Assembly: GCF_030272615.1 (NCBI RefSeq)
Contig: NC_081408.1
Span: 616,588,476 to 616,652,475 of the forward strand
Length of the DNA: 64,000 nt
Source of the DNA: Cryptomeria japonica
Lineage: Eukaryota; Streptophyta; Pinopsida; Cupressales; Cupressaceae
Direction of reading: 5' to 3'
This document shows, piece by piece, positions 34,382 to 45,601 of this stretch (position 1 is its first letter; every line of letters begins with the position of its first letter). Both the position numbers and the translations under genes were made by a program. Under the pieces are notes generated by a model. The model worked only from the letters and a program-made list of their open reading frames with translations. It had not been told where the DNA came from and ran no database searches.

Positions 34382-35543
34382 GCACTAGAGAGGGAGAGAA
34401 AATTTTGATTTTAGAGGTAGCAATTTTCAGTAAAATCAGCCAATCTTCTGGATTTAAGCTGTTAAATGCAATCACGACAGTCTCCCGAAATTTTAGAAAA
34501 AATGTCAGGGACCGTGGTGCTTCGGAGTGCACACGGTCCTTGCAACTTTTTTCAAAATTTGCAGGGATGAAAGGTATGATGATTTTAGAGCTAATCTGAA
34601 AAAAAATTGAGTGATTTTACGATCTGTAGATAGGCCAAATTAAAGTTGCAATCTCGAAATTGAACCCTACCAAGATTGTCGAAAAATGCAAAAATTTGAA
34701 TTTTGAAAAAGAGAGGGAAACTGAAATTTTGAATGTTATGATTTTAGAGGGAATGTCAAGAGCAATGCAAATTTTGAAATTTAAAAATTGACTCAATTTC
34801 ACGCAAAATTCAATTTTGAAAGCGGAAATTAAAGTTGTTGTAATTAAGCACTTAATTTCAAAAGTCACAAATTGCAAGAATTTAAATAAAGCACTGAAAT
34901 TTTTCATAAATGTTAACACACTTTTTCGATTTAGGACAGTAAGAACACAATTTTGACACAAAATTTCAGTTTCAATGATTTTTGAATGATTAGAAGTGTT
35001 AATCCAAGCAATCCCTAGACCAACTTTGACTTTAATTTTGAAGGTGTTAAAATTGATAAAATCAGCCAAAATTCTGGATTTTAGCAGGAAAATACAGTAA
35101 GATCTAGCTCCCGAAATTTCGGAAAAAATGTCGGGGACGATGGCGCTCGGAGTGCACACGGTCCTCGCAACTTTTTTCCAAATTTTCAGGGATGAAAGAT
35201 ATTGTGATTTTATTGCGGAATCCAAAGTTACAGCTGATTTGGAGATATTTTGATCAGTGAAATTATCAGTCAAAGGTTGAATCAAGAGAGTTTCAAAAAT
35301 TAGGGTTTTGACACTTAACCACTTAATTTTCAAAATTAAAGCACAAATTTGAATTGATAATTTGTAATAGAAGGGCAGATCTGAAACAAGCATTAATAAT
35401 TAAACATTTCACAAGTTTAATTACTAAAAAGAAAATTTAGGGTTTTTATGCAATTAACCTCTAAAATTTTGCAAAAGATCAACATGGAAATGTAATCAAG
35501 GAATCAAATTTTTCAGATCTAACCATGAATAATCAGAAAGGAT
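34382..35543 (-). other. Leader of nested element with duplicated GC-rich hairpin block
   Basis: About 1.16 kb between primer site and Gag start. It is AT-rich except for two copies of a block of about 110 bp (34480-34577 and 35104-35202) sharing GTCGGGGAC.GTGG.GCT.GGAGTGCACACGGTCC-type sequence. Such a leader would be expected to carry the RNA packaging and dimerisation signals. Confidence 0.6.
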
Positions 35544-35562
35544 GTTCACGTCGGGTTCACCA
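35544..35562 (-). other. Primer binding site of nested element
   Basis: Minus-strand TGGTGAACCCGACGTGAAC begins three bases inside the LTR end at 35566. The leading TGG is the complement of a tRNA CCA end. The position and form fit plant Gypsy elements; the tRNA was not identified. Confidence 0.75.
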
Positions 35563-35565
35563 AAA

Positions 35566-36809
35566 TGTAAACCGGAAAATCGCGATCGAACCCTAGTTGC
35601 TCTCCCCTCTTCCAACTCCAAGGAGAGAGAAGGGAGATTCACTAGGGTTGATGGTTTTCACTTAGGGGAGAGACTTTACATTCAAAAGATGGGTTGAAAC
35701 CCACAAGATCCAATCCCACGCAATGCAAGATTGGATGCTAAATGAGTTTCAAGGGTTATGACAGCAAGGCTACCCTCTTTTGTAAAGAATGTGCATAGAA
35801 GAATTAAGCTAGGAATGCATAGAAAGTGAGAAAGATTCGCTTATAAACTGAGATAGGAATACAGTATGAAGCTGCGGATCTGGAATTAGCAGTAAAATGT
35901 CGATACGGCGCTGTCCTGCAAATTTGAGCGAAAGTTGCCAGGACGATGGCGCCCAAGCGCCACGGTCCTCCGAAAAATCCACGAAACGAAGGGGGATCTG
36001 TTCGTCTCTGCACAAGGATTCCAGATCTTCAATTTCAGCCGCGTACCTGCAACCTACACATAGAAAAGCGAAGATGATTGGGGGGTTAGGGATTAGGGGT
36101 TTGCCTTTAGGTCAAACCCTGGTTTTGGAATTGACCAAGAAATGAGCAATGCTGTAAATGTAAATGTCTGTAATGTAAAACAAGTAATAATACCTTGTTG
36201 TAAGGATGTTTGTATCCTTATGTGCGAAGGTATAGATGTTGTATATTGTATGTTGTAGTAGTATGTTGTATGTAGCATGTAGTATGTGATCTCCTCTTCA
36301 ATGGTTGAATCCTTGTCTTGAATGCAACACTTAGCCTTGAATGGAGACTTGAAATGATCAATTGCTTGAAGGAATGCTTGAATGTTTGAATGCTTGAGTA
36401 TAGTTTTCACGCCTTTTCCATCATATCAAATGAAAGAGGAAAATGTAGTTTATATACTTGTCAATTAGGGCTGATAGACTGATTTTCCCGACCTTAGGCC
36501 GACTAGGAAAGTTTATTTTCCAAATTGCAAACAAAAAGACCCGAAGTCCAAAGGAGACCAGGCCCAAAATAGGACCCAGGGACCAGGGCGCTGGGCGCCA
36601 TGGTCCAGGGGGACCAGGGCGCTGGGCGCTCTGGTCTCACCTCCCGGGACAGCAGGGTGCAAGGAGGTTCAGGCCAGGGTGCTTGAAAAATGCAGTTTTC
36701 AGTGTCGTAATCAGGTTTCAGGGTCTCCATTCAGGTTGCGTGTTGCGTCGCCATCGTGAAGACCGAAATGCAGTCGAAATTGCAAGTGTCGCAATTTTAG
36801 GATGCTACA
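35566..36809 (-). repeat. LTR of nested element (5' LTR in its own orientation)
   Basis: 1,244 bp, TGTAAA to CTACA on the plus strand, about 97.5% like the copy at 28941-30214. It carries two rather than three GC-rich minisatellite units (36575-36640). Confidence 0.9.
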
Positions 36810-36814
36810 GTTTC
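36810..36814 (+). repeat. Nested-element target-site duplication, right
   Basis: GTTTC, matching 28936-28940. Copia coding sequence resumes here in the same frame. Confidence 0.9.
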
Positions 36815-39328
36815 AAAAGTAGTCTAAAAAAATCCAATAATGCTCTTGATTTGATTCACACTGATTTATGTGGTCCAGATAGAACTAAAAGCTTACAAGG
36901 TGATAGATATTTCATGCTAATTATTGATGATTATTCTAGAATGTGTTGGGTTACTTTTCTCAGAGAAAAATCAGAAGCACTTGGAAAGTTCAAACTATTC
37001 AAAGCAATGGTTGAGAATGAAACTGGTAAGAAAATCAAATGTTTAAGATCAGACCAGGGAGGAGAATTCACATCTAAGAACTTTAATACATTTAGTGAAG
37101 TGAATGGAATCAAAAGACAGTTATCAACACCTCGGACACCACAACAAAATGGAGTTGTTGAAAGGAAAAATAGAACTATCTTGGATGTAGCAAGAAGTAT
37201 GTTATCTAAAGTAAATCTACCACATGTGTATTGGTGAGAAGCAGTTAGCACTGCTGTCTATACATTCAACAAAGTTCACATCAAAGGTGAAACTGGTAAG
37301 ACCCCTCATGAACTATGGTTTGGTAATACTCCTACTCTTAAGTATTTTGGAATTTTTGGAAGTAAATGTTATATTAGAAGAGATGAGCATATTGGGAAAT
37401 TTGATCCTAGAAGTGATGAAGGAATATTTCTTGGTTATTCATCTAAGAGCAAGGCATATAGATGTTTTAATAAGAGATTGCAGAAAATTGTTGAGAGTAC
37501 AAATGTAAAGATTGATGAACAATTCAGAGGAACTTCAAGGTATGTGGACTCTGAACCAGCAACATAAATTGTGACAAATGAACCTACACTAAATCCATGG
37601 GTACAGAATGAAGATCCAGTTACCCCGATATCATCAGAGGATTCCACAGTAATTGAAGAACAACAACAAACTAAGACACCCCAGTATGTAAGATTAAATC
37701 ATTCTAAAGATCAGATAATTGGAAACAAATTTAAAGGAGTTATGACAAGAGGAAGATTGGCAAATGAAGAGGTATGTCTTTTTTATCAAATTGAACCATC
37801 ATCTATCAATGAGGCATGTGAAGATAAATTTTGGATTAAAGATATGGAAAAAGAATTAGGACAAATTGAGAAAAATAATACTTGGACATTAGTTCTCTGA
37901 CCTAAAGATAAAAATGTAATTGGAACCAAATGGGTATTTAGAAACAAACTTAATGAAGATGGTAAGGTTGTCAGAAATAAAGCAAGACTAGTGTGTAAGG
38001 GATATTCTTAGAAAGAAGGAGTTGATTACAATGAAACCTTTGCACCAATAGCTAGAATTGAGGCAGTTAGATTATTCTTGGCTTTTGCAGCTCACAAGGA
38101 CTACAAAGTTTATCAAATGGATATTAAATGTGCATTTTTGAATGGAGATCTTGAAGAGGAAGTTTATATTGAACAACCTGATGGATTTTCTTTGACAGAT
38201 GACAATGATATGGTTTGCATATTAAGAAAAGCTTTTTATGGATTGAAACAAGCCCCGAGAGCTTGGTATGCAAGGTTGGATAAGTATCTTTTGAAGATTG
38301 GTTTTACTAAAGGAAATGCAGATAGCAATTTATATTACAAAATAACTAATGATGACACCTTGATTATTGAAGTATTTGTTGATGATATAATCTTTGGAGG
38401 AGAAGATGGATTATGTAAGGGATTTTCTCTTAAAATGCAACAAGAATTTGAAATGTCTATGATTGGAGAAATAAAATTCTTTTTAGGATTATAGATTTCA
38501 CAGACTGATAAAGGTATATTTTTGAGTCAATCCAAGTACTTGAAATAGTTACTAAAGAAACTTGGGATGAAGAACTCTAAATCGGTAAGCGTGCCTATGA
38601 CTACAGATGACAAATTATCTCAAAGGGATGAATCTACACCTGTTAATCCAACTAGATACAAATCTATGATAGGAGGTTTACTGTATTTGACACAAACCAG
38701 GCCTGATATTATGAATGCAGTATGTATTGTTTCTAGATTTCAAAGTAATCCTAGGGAAAATCATGAATCAGCAGTAAAAAGGATTTTCCGGTACTTACAA
38801 GGCACAACAAATCTTGGATTATGGTATCCTAGAGATGAAAATTTTGACCTATGTTCATACACAGATGCAAATTGGGTAGGAGATGTGGATGATAGAAAAA
38901 GCACCACTGGAGGAGCATTCTTTCTTAGAAAAAGATTAGTTTCTTGGTTGAGTAAGAAACAAAGTTGTACATCTTTATCAATAGCAGAATCAGAATATGT
39001 TGTAGCGGCAACTAACTGTACATAGGTACTATGGCTTAAGCAAATGTTGAAAGACATAAAGGTGAAATGCAAGGAACCTATTACTATATATTATGATAAC
39101 ACTACAACAATTGACATATTTAAGAATCTGGTATTACATTCTAAAACAAAACATGTTCCTATCAAACTGAATTTTCTAAGGGAAAAAGTTGAAGAAAAGG
39201 AGATAAAACTGGTTTATGTGAATACTAAAGAACATCTTGCAAATATTTTCACAAAACCTTTGCCTAAGGAGACTTTTTAATATCTCAGAGATCAGCTTGG
39301 AGTCATACCACCACTGGTAGAGACTTAG
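36815..39328 (+). pseudogene. Copia integrase, reverse transcriptase and RNase H (second part of polyprotein)
   Basis: A single uninterrupted frame apart from nonsense codons at 37235, 37565, 37898, 38009, 38492, 38546, 39023 and 39278; there are no frameshifts. Order: integrase core (LIHTDLCGP, CLRSDQGGEF, QNGVVERKN, giving D-D-E), integrase C-terminal part (WFGNTPTLKYFGIFGSKCY), RT (FAPIARIEAVR, YQMDIKCAFLNGDLEEEVY, LRKAFYGLKQAPRAWY, catalytic FVDD at 38375-38386), then RNase H (DANWVGDVDDRKSTTGG, SIAESEYVVAA). It would copy and integrate the element. The C-terminus at 39326-39328 has the usual FTKPLPKE and LRDQLGV ending. The family normally has YVDD; FVDD is a minor variant. Confidence 0.92.
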
Positions 39329-39680
39329 ACAATTGATGATTGTCATCAACCGACAAAATTGAAAGACAAATCTTTTACTCTGATCTTTGATGAGGAAGCT
39401 ACTTCTCAGGGTGAGTAGTTGGTACATTGAATTGATTGGTATTTTGTATGAACTTGAATTTTGTAGCTTTGGCATTTGATGTCAAAGTGGGGGAGATAGC
39501 TATGGAAAAACACATTATCTTTTGAAGGGAGATTGGTATTGAAAATAAATCTTTGAATAAACACATGTTTCTCCCAGGGGGAGAGATTGTTGTTTAAGGG
39601 AGATTGATTGGTTTTTGGTATTTGGCATTTCTGTTTTGGCACTCTGATGGTTTTTCCATCTTGTGTTGCCATCAATGCCA
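39329..39680 (+). other. Copia 3' untranslated region
   Basis: Non-coding. It contains two internal GGGGGAGA tracts (near 39490 and 39578) besides the polypurine tract itself. Confidence 0.6.
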
Positions 39681-39691
39681 AAGGGGGAGAT
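39681..39691 (+). other. Copia polypurine tract
   Basis: AAGGGGGAGAT directly before the 3' LTR at 39692; it primes plus-strand DNA synthesis. Confidence 0.85.
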
Positions 39692-40762
39692 TGTTGGTAT
39701 TTTGGTATGGTTTTGTCATTGATGTCAACACCTACTGAAACATTAGCAATTTGGAGATCCAACAACATTCACCGGCAAGCAACTATTGCACAGTTACTGG
39801 TATATGGTTCACCGGTAGGATATAATGTTTATCGACACTTGGAATGATATGGAAGACACTTGGTAATGTCGAAGACATGATGTGGACAATTGCTTTTGAA
39901 GAATTAATCATTGGTATATTCATATTTGCATATTTGCTTTTATCGACAAAATAGGTCCAGGGCTATCTAGGGTTACACCGACAGGTTTATCTTTTCCAGA
40001 TCAGCATGGCATGCTATGGAGATGATTTATTATTGATGTAAATGCATTAAGCCGACATGTTTAATTGGTTATTGCATCGGATATTATATTGTCTATAAAA
40101 TGATTTTATTGTAATATCTTGTAGAGCTGACCTACTAAAATTGGTCTTAGGTTATGGTATAAATGTAAGATCTTATTTGTAAGATCAAGTGTGGAATGCG
40201 AAAAAGAGTTGTGTGAAGGTATATGCAAGATTAAGCAGAGGTATACATGAAGACATCATTTGAAGGTGAAGTTAGGTTTTTGTAGAAGCATATCAGCATT
40301 ACACTGGTACTGAATCCAGCATATAAAGATGCTATTTTGTGCAGTACATTCTTATTGGATTTAACCATCCAACTGTAGTCAGTGCGACTCCCATTTTGTG
40401 ATTGAGCAGTGAGCTCTAGGTTGTTAGCCTTTCCGCATGTGCAGACCTCATTTATGTACACTTGCTATCTGCAGTAGTATCATATGATTGTGGGTAAGGT
40501 TTCCCACCATGGTTTTTCCCCTTACAGGGTTTCCACGTACAAATATTGGTGTTATGTGTTGTGGATGACTCTATGTTTATGTTTCATGCATTAATCTTTA
40601 TCGGTATAGCAATTTACTGTTAACACTGTCTACCGACATACTTAACTGGTTTACCGGTATTAAGCATTAAGTTGGTTAAATGGTTTTTGGTTTAAATTTA
40701 TTAGACAACTAATTCACCCCCCCCCCCCCCCCCCCCCTCTTAGTTGTCTCCGGAACCTAACA
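39692..40762 (+). repeat. Copia 3' LTR
   Basis: 1,071 bp from TGTTGG to CTAACA. It has a C21 tract at 40717-40737 against C12 in the 5' LTR. Two of the four ACCGAC words have become ATCGAC and one has become ACCGGT, with one retained. Confidence 0.9.
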
Positions 40763-40767
40763 ATGGG
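40763..40767 (+). repeat. Copia target-site duplication, right
   Basis: ATGGG, identical to 26288-26292. Confidence 0.85.
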
Positions 40768-43254
40768 AAGGGAAGTGTGTGGTATGTTAAGATTCATCTC
40801 TCATTGAGAGTTTTGTAAGTTGTGAGTTGATTGTTTATGCAAATAAAATTGAGGTAAAAATTTAATTCTCCCTCTTTGTTCATTTTTTCATGATTTGATC
40901 CCATGCTTACTATTAGGGGTACATAGATTTTAGTAGAAATTAATTGTTGTATGAATTTTTTTATTTTTTATAAATTGTGCCCTCATGATACTCAATTTTT
41001 TTAAAATGTTTGAAAAGTGAAATTGATGATTGCAAATGTTTGTTGTGTGTATTTTGATCCAAAGGGCACATTTGATTTTTAAAAATGTAAAATTTCAGGC
41101 TACTTTAATGGAGTTTCTCATAATTTAAATTGATTTGTGTATCGAATAAAATTTGAATATTTGGAATTAATTTTTATGTTTCAAAATGGTGGAAAATAGG
41201 CTTCCTTCATGGTTTTTCAAGATGAACATTTTAGGTTTATATAGTGAAATTTTGCTGACCCAAAATTCTTTCATTTTTTTGTGCCACATTCAATTTTAGA
41301 TGAACCACATGAACCTAGGATGTAGGTGATAGATAGAAGTGGTTTCTAATGTTTCTTGAGGCATAAAGGAATCACTAAGATATATAATGTGAAAGTATCT
41401 TAATTAATTGATGCCTAATGAAATGCATGGGAATTAAAATTAACCAAGATAATGATGCCCCATCATGCTTTGGAGTGCTTGTATAGACTTGGGATGAGTG
41501 TGCAAGAAATGTCTACTCTAGGAGTGCTAGGGCTTGTATGGTTGAGTAATCTCATCTCTTGTGATAGGTGTACTTGATTTCACTTAGCCAAGTCTTTAGC
41601 TCATTGCAATGACACTCACTACCCCCTCTCTAGGATCTATTTCTTCTATTATTTTATATGTGTCAATGGATATTGTACCATCTTCTCATGATGTCAATGA
41701 TTGACCTTGTATGATTTTAAAGCAATGTTTTATTCTCTATTTTTATGTGAATGTAATCCTACCCTTGTGTGTATTGTGTGAGTGTGTTTGACCATCTCCT
41801 TGCATGATGGGAGTGGATATTTGGATTCCTTGAGGTTGAGTGGCATGAAAATCACCATTAAGAATCAAATGATCATGGATGGATTCAAAGATTGTATAGA
41901 GTTGGTAAGGGTTTCTTCATGTTTTATTTATTTATATTCATGTAGCATTATTGATGTTGAAAGGATATTTTGTCCTTTTAATTTATATATTGTAACTGAG
42001 TTATTGGACCTCCTATTTAGGGATGGATTATAATATGCCATATGAGGGGTACCACTATTGAATCTTTCTTATGTAAGATCATGGACATTGGAGTCAAGCA
42101 TGCATGCATTATATGATTTAAATTATTTCATGTTTTTTTTTTAATTTTTAGATGAACATAATTTTTAGAAAATAGTTTAATGTGGTGTTGTAAGTCCTAA
42201 GTGGTTAGTAGAATCACAGGTATCTCTTCTTAGGTAATCAACTCATCTTGAAACCATTTAGAGGTTCCTTGTGTGATCTTGTAATAAACATAAAGTGTGG
42301 GATCTACTTTCCCTTATTAATATTTTTTATGGTAGCATGTGATAGAGCCTTGGGGATGTCATAATACCCCTATAAACCTTATCCTATGTGTATTATATGT
42401 GTTTTTATTACTAGGAGATAGAATACAAGATTTGACCCAAGTTTTTTTTGATGTTTTTTTGGTTCAAATTTTGTTGTGTGTTTTCCTAGGTAGCTCTATG
42501 GTATTTTGCAAGACCTAGGGACTGAACCTTAGCCTATGTTTTCTCAAGTTAGTTAGGAGGATAGCATTAACCTATGATTATGGAACTTGGTAATGACACC
42601 AACATAAAACTAGACTCTGGCTCTAGAACTAGACTCCAATGCTAGACTAGGAATCTAGTGCTAGAATGAGACTTTTACACGTAACTACTAGTGCTAGTGT
42701 CCTATCTAGGGGCCAGTATCATCTAGTGTTATGTATTTATATGTTTATTTCTTGAAAGATTTTTCAATTATTTCTTGGGAAACTTTGTATAAAAAATATG
42801 TTACCCTTGGTGTCAAGTGTCTTCCCATGATTTTTTATTGATGAGTTTCATACATAGATTTTTATAGCATCTCCTTTTCTTGGGAAGCATGCCATTTCTT
42901 GGAAGTGACACACCGTCATCCTAATTGGTGGAGGTTTTTGTATCTCCTAGTTAGGTAACCTCTTATGTAGGTTGATCCTTGTGTTTATATGTCATCTTAG
43001 GTTATTTTTAAGTGGATTAGACATGAATGTGCCCTCATTCTACTCCTTGTTTTGAAAATATCTAGTTTCAACATCTAGTAGAGTGGTGTTAGGTCCTAGT
43101 CGTTCCATTATTTGCATATTTTTTTGTGGGTTTCATTAGAGTTCTTAGATGTGTCATGGTGTGGATTCAAGTTTGATGGTTTCCTTATAATATCCACATG
43201 CCATGTTGTGAGGGAATGCAATCATAAGTTAGTATTCAATCATCATTAGTAGTC
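40768..43254. other. Non-coding flank, nothing recognised apart from a CTAG cluster
   Basis: AT-rich sequence without supported genes; it would have been continuous with 24511-26287 before the Copia insertion. Eleven CTAG tetranucleotides fall within 42610-42726. Confidence 0.5.
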
Positions 43255-43259
43255 ATCTT
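43255..43259 (+). repeat. Target-site duplication of small LTR element, left
   Basis: ATCTT, repeated at 45968-45972 directly after the right LTR. Confidence 0.85.
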
Positions 43260-43626
43260 TGTTAGAGTAATCAGGTCTTTACTTGATTAATTAAATGACA
43301 TTTGTTTAATTAATTAAGTTCCCCTTTATCTCTTTTACACTTAAGATAACATTAGGTGCATAATAATTAATTCTTTTATTAATTATTATGTGCAAGCCTA
43401 GGGTTTTCCCTTTTAGGGTTTCTTGACCTATTAGAGGTTGGATTCTTTTCTTTGTATCATTAATTCATTACACATTTTTGGTGAATACATAGCTCTCATA
43501 TTCTTGAGCATTTTTCTTGTGTTTATTATTTTCTCTATTGCTTCTTTGCTTCTCCTTGTAACAGGTTTAATCAGCTTGCAGAGATCATTTGGGCTATTGT
43601 GGTGTTGTATCCTCTCAACTCTCACA
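43260..43626 (+). repeat. 5' LTR of small element
   Basis: 367 bp, TGTTAGAG to CTCACA. It holds a perfect 13-bp-arm palindrome with a 6-base loop near 43360-43391 (CATAATAATTAAT arm), also present in the 3' LTR. Confidence 0.9.
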
Positions 43627-43641
43627 TGGTATCATAGATTC
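43627..43641 (+). other. Primer binding site of small element
   Basis: TGGTATCATAGATTC starts at the first base after the LTR and differs from the usual Copia TGGTATCAGAGC at two positions. Confidence 0.75.
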
Positions 43642-44035
43642 AGATCTGCAACTACCTGTTCTTGTTTTGAGTATTCTTGCATTGGAAGCAGATTTGGGGT
43701 TTTTCAGAAGTTTTTTTGTGTACCTAGGGATAGGCCTTTTTTCTGAGCACTTTGGGCCTAAACAAACCTCACCATCATGCTCAGAAGGTGCAAAAACCCC
43801 TATGGTCATATAAAACTTGACCATTTTTTACTCCTGAGCCTCTAGGGGTATTTTTTGTTTTGTACCAGGTCGTACGGCCCTGGCATGTAGTTCGAGAAAT
43901 TTAAAAAAAAAAAAAATTGCCTTTTTGTGGCATGCAGGCAAAAATTTGATTTTTTTGAAAAAAATCAGAAAAAAAAATCAAAAATCACTATTCAAAGTTT
44001 TTTTCAAACAAAAAAATCATTTTTTGGGGGGTTTA

Positions 44036-44445
44036 CCCCATGGTACACAGGGTACCGTGGGCCCCCCTGGTCCTATCGGTGGCCTTCCCTGCCAGCTCAA
44101 GCCTCGCACCACTGCTTTCTGGCAATTCCTCGGCTCCCACTGGCCCCCGGCCCCTGACGACCTTCTTTGTCGTCGGTCGCCCACCGCCCACGACCGCGTC
44201 TCCTCCAGTCACTACAGCCACTGCCAGTGCCCAACGCCCGTCACCAAGCACCTAGCACCCACCATTGTTGCCACCCAGCGCCCCGATGGCTACCACCCAT
44301 GCTTCACCGCCACCCAGCCTACCTGCCTGCCACCGCCTACCGCCCAGCTTGCCTACCTCTATTGCCTAGCTCCGCCACCGAAGCGCCACCCCCCGGGCCA
44401 CCTCTGCCCGACCCTATCACTAGGCAAGCTCTGTGTGCCCTATAG
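44036..44445 (+). other. GC-rich, Pro/Ser/Thr-coding core of small LTR element
   Basis: About 400 bp of strikingly C-rich, CpG-containing sequence lies between homopolymer A and T runs (43895-44025) and ordinary AT-rich DNA. Several plus-strand frames are open across it (43925-44476, 44040-44255, 44167-44445) simply because C-rich codons avoid stops, so coding is doubtful. It may be a structured leader or a captured fragment of a GC-rich gene; I recognise no protein. Confidence 0.6.
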
Positions 44446-45592
44446 CATATGGGTTGGTTTTTTCTTTATAAATTGAGCATATAGAGTCAATTTTTTGAAA
44501 ACGAATAGGTGTCAGAAATCTGGCTCCAAGCCAAACCTTGTGGTATTGGAATTTTTTTCCAATTTTTCTATTTGATTGTACATTTTTCCAGTCAAAGTGG
44601 GGTCTCTTTTCTGCACTTCTAGGGCTGTAGAATGAGCATTCGAACTCCATTTTTCAAAAACTTTATATTGTTGGAAAGCTTGTTCTGTGTACTTTCCAAT
44701 CATATGAGTTTTCTTTCTAGATTCTTCTCCAGGAATATTTTATTCAATTTTTTTATTTTCAGCACTCTGGTAAATATCTTGGATGTTTCAGGTCCCAGGA
44801 TCTCTTTCTGCGTAGGATGTCTCGATTTTGGCTGTTCTTTCTGTTTCCAGTCTTTTTATCATTGTATCATTTTATTTATGCAAACACATTGAGATAAAAG
44901 TGCCATCATGCATTGTTTACTTGGGATCTTGCACATCTTGTGCCTTATTGTACATGCACTACTTATAAAGTGCCATGGGGGGTTGATGTTTGCCTTTTGT
45001 TTGCCATCTACCTTTGTCCAGTGAGTGTTCCTTCCATGACATTAGCCTCATGATGTGTGTCAAGTGAGTGTTCCTTCCATGACACTATGTACTTTCTCTG
45101 CACCTTCGATGTTCCTAGTTTTTCAGTGTACCTATCCCTCTCCCTCTTCAGCATTATGGGGAGGTTTGTCCTGTTGGTTCTAATGCTTCCATGGTTTGAT
45201 TGATCAGCTCTTCAGGCTTTGGTTTCTCATGCCATCTGTATCTTCGAGTTCAATTGTTTGCCTTTATTTTCCATTTGATTCGAGTAGTGTCATTTGAGGG
45301 CACTCATGCAGATTACAGTCTTCTCTACCTATTCATGTTCTATTTTAGTGGAGGTTCTTTAGATCAGCAGTTACTCTTCAATAGTGTTTGCAGCTATTTC
45401 CTTCTTCAGTGGTGTTCTTCTTTCTTTTCCATCTCTATTTGGAGTAGAGTTTTTTCCACATGGTTTTCTCTATTTCTCTGGTTCATAGAGATTTGGTTGT
45501 ATTTGGGTACCTGATCAGGCCTTGTTGTTGGGACCCATCTTTCTTGCTTTTAGTAGTTGTTCTAGGTTTTAGCTTCTCCCCAAGTCTATCTT

Positions 45593-45601
45593 AAGGGGGG
45601 G
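45593..45601 (+). other. Polypurine tract of small element
   Basis: AAGGGGGGG directly before the 3' LTR start at 45602. Confidence 0.8.

Larger units (their letters stand above)
28941..36809 (-). mobile_element. TR-GAG-type non-autonomous LTR retrotransposon nested in Copia
   Basis: 7.87 kb, opposite in orientation to its host. It has LTRs of 1,244 and 1,274 bp, a primer site and polypurine tract read on the minus strand, and a single Gag-protease frame; no RT, RNase H or integrase is present. This is the organisation of terminal-repeat elements with a GAG domain (TR-GAG). LTRs differ at about 31 of 1,240 positions by eye (about 2.5%), mainly C/T and G/A, so the insertion is more recent than the host. 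Mobility must have depended on enzymes supplied by another element. Confidence 0.85.
26293..40762 (+). mobile_element. Copia LTR retrotransposon, with a nested element inside
   Basis: A complete element: 5' LTR, tRNA-Met-type primer site, gag-pol, polypurine tract and 3' LTR, flanked by the 5-bp duplication ATGGG. Without the inserted 7.9-kb element and its duplicated target it would be about 6.6 kb. Domain order Gag-protease-integrase-RT-RNase H identifies Copia (Pseudoviridae-type). LTRs differ by about 5-6% by eye. It is inactive: the polyprotein has nine nonsense codons plus the insertion. Confidence 0.9.

Noticed and set aside
36458-36814. Open frame running from the nested LTR into the Copia integrase, apparently a fusion protein
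   Set aside because: The upstream half is LTR sequence that happens to be open; the true Copia frame resumes at 36815.
43925-44476. Long overlapping Pro-rich ORFs
   Set aside because: Several plus-strand frames and one minus-strand frame are open together in C-rich sequence, as expected from lack of stop codons, with no domain; treated as composition, not a gene.
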